Assembly (NCBI GenBank): GCA_004194705.1
Contig: SADC01000178.1
Coordinates: forward strand, 62,001 to 126,000
Direction of reading: 5' to 3'
Length of the DNA stretch: 64,000 nucleotides
From: Ditylenchus dipsaci
Lineage: Eukaryota > Nematoda > Chromadorea > Rhabditida > Anguinidae
In this document: one piece after another, positions 34,566 through 46,800 of the stretch
How positions within the stretch are numbered: the first letter of the stretch is position 1
How the letters are laid out: each line of letters opens with the position of its first letter
Position numbers and translations under genes: made by a program
The notes under the pieces: generated by a model
What the model saw: the letters and a program-made list of their open reading frames with translations, nothing else
Databases searched by the model: none
Told to the model about the DNA's origin: nothing

Positions 34566-35593
34566 CTTAAACAAATTATCATTAATTTAATTTTTTATTT
34601 AAGAAAAAAAATTTCTTCAAAACAGGGTGGCAGTTACAGAATTTTTACTGGCAGAAAAAAGCTTGAAAAATGAGATATTATAAAATTGGCAGAAAAAATT
34701 TTCGGGCTGGTATTTAAATTTAATAAAACTTAAAGGCATAACCGGAAAGTTTTTATGTAGTTATCTTCGTTATAATCTGGGCCATTATTTTTCTATAAGC
34801 ATTAAGTTTTCGCACCAATACCAAAAAAAACTACTATTCGCAAATTGCTGAAAAAGAGGCTATGGACAACACCAAGCCGAAACTGTGTCAAGAACGACAT
34901 CTTATAATTAGTGCTCTAAGTTTTATAGCAAAAATTTGGCGCTACTTGCATATACCTCATCCCAAAATCAACTTGTTTTAAAATGTTCTAAACACCCTAT
35001 ATCTACCTAAAATCGCCTCAGAATCTTAACAAGACCATATTTTCGAGTTCTGGTCTATGAAAAATTGATTTTGGGACCACTCGAAAGTACCTATTTCGAC
35101 CATTTTTAAAAGGATTAGGCAAGGCTTCCAAATCAAAATAAAAGACATTTGGTCAAAAGTTCTTTTATCTAGTGCTTGTTGGGTTTTGAGTGCCAAAAAT
35201 AAAGATTTCCTAAGAAGTAATCGAAGCGCAAATTTTGGGGCTAACTTTAATCCAAAAAAGTTGGAGAAAATTGGACTTTGGTCATTTTTTCAAGACTCGG
35301 AGGTTCAAAAACTATTCTGTCAAATAGGTTTTATAGCTCTTGAACTGCGCTACAACATCATGCTAACACATTGAAGATTTTTTAAAAATAATTGTCAGAT
35401 AGAGTCACTCGGTCAAATTTACCCAGTTTCACATATGCTCAGTAAAAGAGGTCTCTATATGTGTTCGAGGGCGCACCCAAAAAATTGCCTTGGTCCTCCT
35501 GTTGTTTTTAAAAAAAAATTCCGAAAGTGCTTGGAACTGCCTGTTGTTTTTTTGGCACGACTTTTTTTATCTCAAAATACTTTTATTTTTTCA
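34566..35593. other. gene-free stretch with half foldback
   Basis: 34945-35112 is one arm of foldback family C (TTGGCGCTACTTGCATATACC, then the CCTCAGAATC... block). The rest is AT-rich and without a gene. Confidence 0.55.
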
Positions 35594-35733
35594 GGCTTGA
35601 GGCTTAGGCAAGAGTAGACCAGTATATGTTAGGACAGGCTAAAACATGCTTTTTGAAGTTTCAAAAAGTAAAGAAACATGATTGAGTTCGTACTAACGTA
35701 ACGCTGGCCTACACTTGCCTAAGCCTAAGTCTT
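35594..35733. repeat. palindrome with TTAGGC words
   Basis: GGCTTAGGCAAGAGTAGACC is mirrored by GGCCTACACTTGCCTAAGCC. The same 'TTAGGCAAGGGTTGGCCAGCG' theme recurs at 1176-1230, 6590-6620, 57000-57030 and 57850-57870. Confidence 0.7.
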
Positions 35734-35904
35734 TGCCTGAAAATAGTTGAAAGCGTTAGTAAATAGTTTCTAAGACTTTTTAAAAAATTGTTTTTGCAAA
35801 AAAACAACAGGGGGACAAGTCAATTTTTTTAATTTTTTTTGGCTACACATTCGAACACATATTGAGTCAAAAACAGCATCACAAGGAGGGATAATCATTT
35901 TTAT

Positions 35905-36050
35905 GGCGCAAATTTACTTTATTTTGGTGAAATTTACTTTACTGTGGCACAGATACCCTTTTTCTGGCGCAAAATGAAATTATCGCAAATAAACTTTTTT
36001 GGCGCAAATACACTTTTTTTGGCGCAAATTTACTTTTTCTTGGCACAGTT
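35905..36050. repeat. GGCGCAAATTTACTTT word array
   Basis: Six or seven diverged direct copies of a 16-20 bp word. A single inverted partner occurs at 37886-37910. Confidence 0.65.
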
Positions 36051-36299
36051 ACATCATACCATCTTTCTTCTTATTAATTTTAAAAATTAAAAATTTTATT
36101 TCTTTACCACTTACTTTTACCCCAGGGTTACTTAACCCCAATATTCAAGTCCTAGTAAATGGACATACCTCGAAGGTCGGGTACTTACTCACAAAATGTA
36201 TACCCCTGGGTATCACTTGCACCCTTTTTGATGACATTAGGAAGATTACTAAGTTCTTAGCTTTTGAATACAAAAAACAGATAAGTAAATGCTTTTATT

Positions 36300-36955
36300 A
36301 AGATTAAAGTTCTTTCTCAATTTTAAAGGCGCATTTCGTGAATTTTTGTAAATCGTGATTAAACGACTCCTAAGTATTTTTATCTGCTTGAATGGGCATA
36401 CCAGCGCGGTTACACGGGCGATTTCAAATTTGCAAAAGCGGGGACCAGCCATATTCAAACGTGAATTAATTTTAGATTTAAATTTGTCATTTTATACAAA
36501 AGCTATACACCGTGTTGGAACCGAACTGAACCACGTCCGGACTGAATCAGCACATTACCACTGAGCTACTCATGTTGTTAGACCGACATTGGGCTTTTCA
36601 TAACATATTGCTCTTTTACAGAATAACAAATTTGCATTTAGAAATAATTCTCGTTTGAATATGGCTGGTCCGTCTTTAGAAATTTGAAATTGACCGTGTA
36701 ACGCGCTGATATGCCCTTTAAAACGATAAGAATGCTGTTTTCTAACATTTTACCACATAAAAAACCAATCTTTGGAAGAAATAAATTTGAACAGAAAGTT
36801 GATTTGCCTGGCCTCCAAGGCAAAAAGTCAAATATTGGGCACTTTTTTCCAAAAAATCGATTTTTATGTGGAACAGTGTTAGAAAATAGCTTTTTTCGAA
36901 AAATTATTAGGAGTCGTTTAAACACGATTTACGAAAATTTACAAAATGCACCGAA
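36300..36955. repeat. foldback element related to the 18441 insertion
   Basis: Arms share ATTAAACGACTCCTAAGTA and its complement, plus ACACGGGCGATTTCAAATTT / AAATTTGAAATTGACCGTGT. The interior carries a tRNA-like piece (36508-36580, reverse) and CTTGG-rich inverted words. Confidence 0.75.
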
Positions 36956-37019
36956 CCCCCAAGCGAGATAAATACCCTCAAACAGGGTATACGGGGGTAC
37001 TCATACTAGGGATAAAGGA

Positions 37020-37505
37020 TGGCTCATTCCGGGACTAGATAAAAATTTTGAAAAAAAAATCCGGGACGGGATGACCGAGAAATTTACTCCAGGACAGAAA
37101 TCCGGGACCAAGTAAAATTCTCGTAACGGGACCATGACTTCTCCGGTCGGGACACAACAGGACATTTGACAACGAAAATCAGTTTTCAAAAAAAATATGC
37201 GAAATATATTGTTCCAGTTTCACATCACGGACATAAGCTAGATATTGTCCAAGTATATACTCAAGTAAATTCTCAATCAAGAAGCCTGATGTTTACAAAA
37301 ATTTTGCGAGAGTTTTAAATGATAATAAAAACTAGACTAAACTTCAACCTGATTTTCGAATTCGGAAAATGGCACAATAAATCCAGGAATCCAAAATTAC
37401 CGCGGCACGAGACAGACTCAAAAAAACTTTCCGGGACGGGAAAGTTCGAAAAACTCTCTGTGACGCGAAGAGACGGGGCGTCCTGTCCCGACTCCATACC
37501 CTTCT
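37020..37505. repeat. GGGACGGGA word arrays, inverted pair
   Basis: 37035-37165 carries several copies of CCGGGACGGGA/CCGGGACAG; 37395-37500 carries related words in the other orientation and same-strand copies. No gene. 37506-38689 is AT-rich, with an AGCCG word array at 38430-38520. Confidence 0.6.
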
Positions 37506-38689
37506 TCATTTATTACCAAACGGAGGTAAATTACTTTGGGGATTTAACTCTGAGGTATGGGAGTGGGGTATATACCTCTCTATATCTACTACCAGCATTT
37601 AGAAATTGATTCAAAACTGGTCCCTTTATTCAAATTAATCGAATGCCTGTTTCTCGGAATGAAATTCAAGAATCAAGGCTGATTTGTGATATGCGTGACG
37701 TGTGTGAGGATGATCTCATCCTTTATCTGGGTTCATGAATTAAACAAGATTAACGGCCACCACTCAAACCTATTGATTACTGTTTCTGTTTTAATAACAT
37801 TTGTGATTTTAGAAAATGAAATTTTAAATTTTCAAAATAAATAAGAAGAAAGACGGTATGATGTAAGTGTGCCAAGAAAAAGCAAATTTGCGCCGAAAAA
37901 AATCAAATTTGTCAAACCAAAAAAACTTACAATCAAACAGACGACAATAAGCAAAGAGAAATTAGTGAATTAGAAAGCATTATCTAAAGTAAGCAGCATT
38001 TAAATTTGGATAAAAGGTATGAATAATAATAATTTGAAATAGTTTATACAGTTGCTGTTTGCCTTTTATATCGTTTGACACAATACATTTTGAAAAATTT
38101 AAAATTTAAAATTAAAAAAGCCGATTTGTTTGCTTTGGTTGACAGTATTATGCACTTTTGCAACGAGAAATGATAGTTTTACGTATGAAACTTTGACTAA
38201 TAGGTTGCACTTAACTTTCAAAGAGTTATTTTAAAGGTTTGAAAAAAGTTAAATAATTCAGCCGTCAAATTTTAAGCCAACAAACTTGCAAAAATAATAA
38301 ATTAATAAAATTTAGATTACAATTGAATCATCCATAAAGATGCAGATCCACTGAAAAATATTTTTTGACATAAATATCTATATTTTCCCTGGGCTCAATT
38401 TTTTCAAGTGAACTAACTAGATTTGTCCAACCGCTAAATGAGCGGCCATTCAGCTGTCTATTTAGCCGCTGAATAGCCGAAAATAGCCGGCACTATAGCC
38501 GACCAATATAAAAGCCGCTATTTTCAAAATTTGAATTTTGCTCAAAATAAGCAGAAGTTTCATCTAGCAATTAACGTAGTAATTTAATTACCTTAGACAT
38601 GATTTTCATTTCGCCCGAAATATGTTCAACAACGAATTTATTGCAACGACTTCAAACAAACAATTGATTTCGAAGGAAACAAATGTGTC

Positions 38690-39228
38690 TGATTTAGGTA
38701 TCTTTTTCAGACGCCAAAACGACCATCAATCCATCCAGGAGCACCACGACTTGCACGGCGAAGCCCTCCACGACGAACAGCACTGGCAGAGCCACAAACA
38801 GGGCCATATTGGAGCGTGCCTGTCGAAGGTTGATTATTGCCGGAACGGGACCAGAGGCATCTTGCTGCACTACCATGGCTGAGACAAGGACGGCGACCAC
38901 ATCATAGAACTGGCAGGCGAACGAGGCAGAAACTAAGATCACGACCAGCAGGCGAATGATCAAGACGAAGCAGCAGGACCAGCAGGCGGATAGCAAGACG
39001 GGGCAGCAGGACAGAGTAATGAGCAAGAACGGCAGCAGGACCAGCAGGCGGATTGAGCAAAAACGGGCAGCAGGACCAGAATTTGAAAAATTTGGCCTAA
39101 GATTAGCTCCTTGCCGCGTCGATTACGTTTTAGACCCTAACCCGAGGAAATCTCCAGAATTACGGGCTTTCACCATCAATAGCACAGGACTTCCCATTTA
39201 TCTTTTATTCGACAACAATAAACAATAA
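38690..39228. other. GC-rich island, origin unresolved
   Basis: Clearly richer in G+C than its surroundings. ~38-bp imperfect tandem units around GCAGCAGGACCAGCAGGCGG at 38966-39085. Both strands stay open: plus gives Gln/Arg-rich peptides ending in a stop at 39228 beside AATAAA, minus gives a hydrophobic Val/Leu-rich stretch (MALFVALPVLFVVEGF). I cannot choose a frame. It could be the end of an LTR element, a transferred piece or a decayed gene. Confidence 0.35.
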
Positions 39229-40858
39229 GAAACAAAACAAAAAAGGATAAATTGAGACAATAATCAAAACCTTTTGGATCTCTAGCATCTCTTCTATACA
39301 AGTTTGAACTGCTTCACACCAAGTCGGTTTGCCTGCGCTTGATGTTCTTGATATTAGCCATGATCTAAACGTAAATGCATTTAAAAGGAAGAGATATACC
39401 ATGCAGAAAGCATAAATCGAATTAAAATTGATAGCATATAAAAAAAATTAAGAAGAAAGAGCAATGTGCGCGTAATTCGACACACCTGTACATCGTAGGC
39501 TATCGTTTGAGCCCGAAAATTCCAATTTTTTATTTTCCAATGGCTCTTTATTTGATTTCATTTCCCGCCCGTCCCGCCCGACGCAAATTTGGCCATTTTT
39601 TCCGTCCGAACCTGACACAAGTCTGACCCAAGAACAAAATCACTAAACTTTCTTTAAGAATAAAAATTATGTGGTTTTAACACAAAGTCAAAAAAATCAG
39701 AGGTTGAAAATAGAAGAGCATGCTTTTCTATACAATAAATACGGTATTGCTATTCGGATGTATTGCAATTCTTGATCTCTATGTTGGCCTCAATCCTTCC
39801 CTCCCTACACAAGCCATAAGCCTTCAAGACCAAATAAACAAGTGTATTGCATATTTTTAATAAAAATTAAATTTTTTTAGATGTTTTGGCCGGCCATTAG
39901 AGATAATACGGTAATTAAGTCAGATTTATAGCTAAAAAGCTCAGCCTCTAACAAATATACTGATTATAACAGCCACACAGCTTTAAAATTTCTGCACCGA
40001 ATGAAGTTGATCTCAAAAGCCATATACCGTATTTTCTCTAAGAGACGTTCTCTTTGAAGACACTCTCTAATAGTCCCGACGTCCCGTCCCGAAAAAATAT
40101 TCATTTTTTGTGCCGTCCGCTAGAAAATTCAAGCTAATTATCCGGGACGGGAAGTCCCGTCCCGCCCGACGCAAATTTGGCCATTTTCCCGTACCGAACC
40201 CGTCCCCAAAATGTTTTTGACCTTGTACCGTCTCGAAATTTTTCATAATTAATTTTGTCCCGTCCCGAAATCGGCCATATGTCATCTCTACCTTTTGGAG
40301 CCAAAACTAGGAGATAAACCATGTTTATTTCATTTTCATCAAAAAAATCAAAAAAAAATTCGGGTGTGGAATAATAGATGGGTATGTTTGTATATTACCG
40401 AGAATATGGGGCACTAGTGGAGAATCAGTTCCCATTTTTGCCTTGGTACGCCGTGTTATTTTTTTTCGAAAATATGCCTTGATTTTTTTTTATCCTGCCT
40501 GTTGATTTTTTAAGAAAAAATAGGAAATAATTCTCTACTAGCTCGAATACGGTAAGTGTGCACTTGAGTTTCGCATCTCGTTTTCGCTAATTTTCTATCT
40601 CTTCAGTTGGCTTCCCCAATTCGCATTCTCTAAAAAATGAACTCTGCTTGCCCAAAACGAAATAAAATTTTGATTCAACATTCCCTCAACAAATTTATTG
40701 CAGAAGAAACTATTCATTATCAGTTTTTCTGCATACATCATTTAGCTAGGAAGACAAAGTAGCAGTGAAGTTGGTGATAAATTAAGCAATTAGACAAACA
40801 AAGAAGTCAACTCACTTTTGCTTTTCATATTAATTTTTTAATTGAGCTGACAGTTATT
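39229..40858. other. gene-free stretch with GTCCCGTCCCG arrays
   Basis: Words CCCGTCCCGCCCGACGC at 39560-39600 and 40140-40180, and a dense direct/inverted array at 40070-40285. A possible exon on the minus strand (39270-39365, KPTWCEAVQTCIEEMLEIQK) could not be connected to anything. Confidence 0.45.
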
Positions 40859-43800
40859 ATGCCAGTCCTTTTGGTCCTGAAGCTGCTTCTAAGTTCTTGC
40901 TTATTCTTGACTTTTGTCGTTCCAAACGTATGTCTAAATTACAGTAATACAAAAATAAAATTTTGCACGAAAAATCATTTTTTCAATCTTTTTTCTGAAC
41001 GCTATCAAAATCATTTTTGCAAAATTACATTCCTCCAAATTTTATGCTAAAATTTTGAGGTGAAAGAATATTCAAGTATAAATAGCCATCTTCCAGGGTT
41101 GAGATTTTTTTTCGAGAAATTTCTTAAGAAAATTTTCGATAAATTTCTTCAAAACCGACCAAAATCGAGCAAATCTTCAGTCACTTTTTGCCCCATGTTA
41201 ACTGTACGTCGATAACTGTACGAATATTATACCAGGAATTCTACAGCTATCAAGTGACGCAGAATGTCTGAGATATATAAGCCTTGAGTCACCATCATCT
41301 TCTCTTGTCTACAAAATAATTTTTCAGAAAAAAACAATACTTTAAACGAAAAAGTTGAGAAATTCCAAAAGAGATTTTGCTCAATTTTTAATCGAGCATG
41401 CAAAATCTCAAAATTAAGAAGACATTTCTCGAGAATTTTCTCATTGGCCAATTTTACCATTTTCCTAAAGGGGTGGGTTGAAAGCTGTTAAGGATATAGT
41501 CTCGACACGAAAGATTAAACCAAGTTTTTTTATTTTTCAAATGTAATCATTGAGCCATATTTGCCATACGGAGATATTCGAACAGGCAAATCAAATTTGA
41601 CAGTGACTTTATTATTTGAAAGGCATTATCACAATCTGTATTCAGTGAAAATCCATTGTCAAAATTAAGAATTTGCTTAAAGGTGAAGAGATTTGAAGAA
41701 CATGGTAATACAACTTTACCCGTTCAAATCCCTCCTGCTTTCAAAAAAAATTTAGCCATCATGTTACGCGTGAAATTCTGCACGGAACGCATAGTTCGGT
41801 ACACAACGCCTTTCACGTGATAAGAAATAATTTTTGATTTTTAAATTAACGGCAAAAACGGCTAGGGGAAACTCGCCAAAAAAGACATTTGCCAAACGCA
41901 TGTTTTGCCGAAACTTTCGGTGAAATTCGGGCGGATTTAACCGAATTTCACTGAAAGTTTCGGCAAAACATACGTTTGGAAAATGAAAATGAAAAAAAGG
42001 AAAATGAAAAAGTAGACTTAGGTTTAGGCTCAGGTCCTAACCATTACTAACAAGGGCTTTTGTTCAAGTTTTTTTTAAAAATGGTGGTTTTAAGTAATCT
42101 CCAAAAATTTTTAGGGGAGGGTGTATATTACAGTAGCGTCAAAAAACTACAGGGTGGCGCAAGAAATTCGGCCGATTTCAAGCGGCCATAACTTTTTTTC
42201 CAGATCGAATTTCAAAATTCTGTAAACGCCATTCGATTCAGAAAAAATATACATTTTGTTTTTTGCGCCTAACTCAAAAAAAATTTCAACATTTTTTCAC
42301 TTTTTTACCTTGGTCCCCCTTTGGTATACCATTTCTGCTCTAAAAAAAGAATTCATAATAAAGCACCGTTTTTATACCAAAGGGGGACCAAGGTAAAAAA
42401 GTGAAAAAATGTTGAAATTTTTTTTTCGAGTTAGACGCAAAAAACAAAATGTATATTTTTTCTGAATCGAATGGCCTTTACAGAATTTTGAAATTCGATC
42501 TGGAAAAAAAGTTATGGCCGCTTGAAATCGGCCGAATTTCTTGCGCCACCCTGTATATTTTTCTTTAATCCAGGTAAATTCAAATGGAACTCCTCTTTTT
42601 TCCATTGCCGGACGTCTTTTTCTGGGCGGATTGCTCCACAATGATGATCATGTTGCCTTCAAAGCAAAACCAGAAGACACTTCCAAATACGAAAAATATT
42701 TTACACAAAAATTGGATCATTTCAAAAAGAACAGTGCTACATTTCAACAAGTGAATAAGCTTTTTTAATTTGTAAAGACTAAACTTTTTAGCGCTTCTTT
42801 GTAAATGCACAATACAGCACCAATAATTCGATCTACTTCTTGTTGGTGGAGGGGGATAATGTAGCTAGTTCTTCTCGAGTGTCTAATCTTGATTATCCTC
42901 ATATGATTAGTGCTAAGGATGCTGGTGCCACTGTTTACAACCTTGAACACCGGTTTTATGGATCAAGCCAGCCTTTTAAGCATGTTTTTTTTTAATCTTT
43001 TCAAAAAAATTTTGTATAGAAGTTGAAAATTTAGGACCATGTCAGCAAAAAATATGACCTTTTTGACTAGTCAACAAGCTTTGGAAGACATTTCTAACTT
43101 TATAAGGACCCAAAACCAACTGTCAGGAGATAAAAACCCTAAGTGGATTCTCTTTGGAGGCGGATATGGAGGTAAAATTTTGATAAGTATGACATTTGGG
43201 ATCTACCCTACAAGTCGGTGTCAAAGTATGCCTCGATCCCTCTTTTTAAGGCTCTCCTCATACTCCCGCGAGACACAGGACAATTTTATCAAACACCTCT
43301 CAGATCTCCCGCCAGACAAATCCCACATTTGTATCGTGCGAGACAAAACCAGCAGGAGAGCCAAAAATCATTTTTTTTATGTCTCAACTTTACATACACT
43401 AACTGGTGTGCCAAAAGCCTTTTCGGACTTTTGAGCTCACTTTTTAAAATTCAAATATTTGAAGTCTAGGACATAAATTTGGGCAGTCTTTACTTGAATT
43501 TAAGAAGGAAAAAATTGGGGGGGGGGGGGGTGGTGATATTCTTTAGTAGGGTCCCGTATCCCGTTGCCTTATGAGCACTTGTCTCGTGTACCGTGCCCCG
43601 TGTCCTGCGGGAGTATAAGGGCAGCCTAAGAGATTATGTTAAAGGTGATCATGTTGATCAGAATCACCCTGATTGCCATAATCACAGTGTTACCATAACC
43701 ATAATTACCAAGGGGACCGAGACATTTTTCAAGATAATACAATAGAAGTTGAGTCAAAACCAAATTTTAAGGCTCTTTGGTGGTTTGGCACCGTCAAAAG

Positions 43801-46800
43801 TATCCAGGCTTGAGTACTGGTGTGATTAGCAGTGGAGCCACAGTGATTGCTTCTGGAGATTACTATGGTTTAATTTGATTCAAAGAATTTATCAAATTTA
43901 TCATTATTTTCAGCTTTTCAATTGAACGTGGAAAATTCCTACAAAGAAGCTGACAAAAACTGCTTCAATGGAATTAATAATGCGATCAATCGTCTCAAGC
44001 AATTGGTTCAGTATGAAGAAGGGCGAGATATCCTTAACAAAAAGTTGAACCTTCAACCGCCGTTTAGCTCTAAGTCGTTGCCGAAGTACAGAGACTTGCA
44101 GAACTTCTTCCACAACATAGCCGTTTTGCTGCAAATACCTGTGCAAAACAACAAAGTCAATGCTGTAGGTTCAGCAAAGTTGTTTACTAACAAGGGAACC
44201 GATCGAACTCTACGATTCGATTCGAAAATACTGACAATGCCCACTTTAGAGCATAGTCGATTTAATTTTAATATTTTTTGCTAATAGACAGAAAAATGGA
44301 ATTTATAGACTCGAGAAGCATGTCGAACCGCCTTGGTCCCCCCCCCCTGTTGATTTTCAAAAACATATTTTATATAGTCAAGCATCAATACAGTAAAACT
44401 CCAAAGGTTGGATCCCCAACTGGTTCCAACACTTTTTTGTGGCTCGATGTTTCTCGAGTCTCCAGATTCGATTTTTTCTGTCTCTTAGCGAAAAATACTG
44501 AAATTCTATGCAGTAAATCGACTATGCTCTACAAAATAGCATTGTCACAATTTTTGAATCGAATCGAACAGTTCGATGGGTTCCGTTATGAAAAAAGGGC
44601 GTTATATTTTCTGCAATTTTCGTGACTAGAATTTTCTTTGATGCATGGCGCAGTGGATAAGCGTTAGTGTTCTTTGGCCTAGAACCGTGAGCAGGTTCGA
44701 TCCCACGTGGTGGCACGTTAGTTATTTTGGCTTGTTTGAAAAATTTCAAAAGTAATTCGACTTTTCAACACCTAATTTAAAAACAGCGAACAAAATCACC
44801 CCTAAACGTTGGTCAAACAAGCGTGCTCATGACTTTAGGCCAAAAAAGCAATGAAGCTCACTGCGCCATGCCACAAAGAATATTCTAGTAGCAGAAGTTT
44901 CCCGCTCTCTTCAAAAGATACTGAATTTAAGGGTATTTAGCAGTATCAGGTCGTTTAATAAGTTTGCAATCCAACCCATTTTAGGTCCTAACTCTTTGGT
45001 GGGTTGCAAAAAGATTTTTTATTTATATCACGAATGTTATTTTGTGATGGGTTTCACTAAATGATCTTGAATAATTTAGTGAAAACCACAAGATAACATT
45101 CGTGATTTAAATAAAAAAATCTTTTTGCAACCCACCAAAGAGTTAGGTCCTAAAATGGGTTGAATTGCGAACTTATTGGATGACCTGGTAGCTGAAATAC
45201 CCGAACCCCTTAGATTTTGCTCTTTAGCGCAGCCTTAACACACGAGCGTTCTCGCTTTAAGGTTGCGCGAAAGTCCAAAACTTTAGTGCTTTGGGTATTT
45301 CAAACATATTTTTTGGAGCTACTGCTAAATAGCCGCACAATATGCAAGAAATCTCCCCATACAAGTTGGGTACTCAAAAAATTTGTGAAACAACGGTAAC
45401 TCAAACATTAGGCCAAAAACCGTATACCCGTATACCCGATACCCGTATCATGGTTTTTCAGAGACTTCTGGTGGCCCTGTCTCTCAAATTTTTTTGATGT
45501 CTAGTTATATCAATATATCCAGTTTCTTTGATAAAAAAATGAATTTCATACCTGCTTTTAAGGGTGTGTTTGCCACCGAAGTTGGCATCGACAATATCTG
45601 CAAAATTTTCAATAGCACTGCCATAGAAAATTTGGACAAAGTTGCTCAGATGGCTAAGTTTGTAATCACCCAACTTAATGGCACATATACTGGAGTCAGC
45701 AACAGCTACCATGACACCGTAGCCTACCTCAAAAACGAGACCTTTGATGTTAACCAAAGCAGAGGTATTATTAAACAAGGGATCAAAATAAACGAACACT
45801 CTACAAAATTATAGCTGCGACAAGAGCTTGGTTCTGGCAAAACTGCAATGAATTTGGATATTTTACATCGACCGATAATTCTGGTCTTGCTTTTGGCAGT
45901 ACTATTCCAAACAAGTATGATTTTAGCAAAGTAAAAAAATTAACATAATTTAACTTTAAATTAACTGCAGCTTCTTTATTAACTTGTGCGTAGATGTCTT
46001 TGGGCACCACCATGGAATTATGAATGTGCTAAAAGTTGTGAAAAACACTCAAGATTCTTATGGCCGAGAAAAGAAATTCAATGTAAGTTTATAGATTCGA
46101 GTCTTAAAATACCGTATTTACTCTGATAGAAGCGCAGTCTCTAGTAGACACACCCTCCCCACCCTCTATTTTTCGTAAAAGTTGAAGTGCACCCCCTTCC
46201 TCCAAAGAGTATGAGTTGTCTACCCTAATTTCGGTTAGAAAAAAAACAGGGGAGGGGGTGCACTTCATATCCTGTCACATTTTTGACTACGACTTTAGAG
46301 TTAAAAAGGGCATGCCCATCACCGATGAAAATATTTTGAAGGCGGATGCCAGTGAAATATAAACGAGAATCAAATTAAAAGAAAAAAGATTAACTCAATC
46401 GGAGATGACTCGTCGATTGACTTTTACAGCGCCTTTCAAAATATCCCCATTCGCGACGCGCATGCCCCTTTATACGGACACGCCCAAAATAATCTCGCGC
46501 CAAAATACTCTCACGGCCGAAATACCCTCGGACGAGAACGGCCATAATACTCTCGGCCGAAATACTCTCGGCCATGATACTCTCGCCCATAATACTCTTG
46601 GGCCAAAATACTCTCGGGCAAAATACTCTCGTTGTTAAAATACTCTCGAAATACCGGAGTAATGAAAATTTAAATTTTGAAAATATTTTGTCCTACAGCA
46701 AATATTGGCGCTAGTGTAGAATATTCCCCCATAAATCGGACCTTTTCAAAATCGCTGTAACTACCCTTTCGAACAACAAGTTTAGGCTTAGCCCTTAGGC

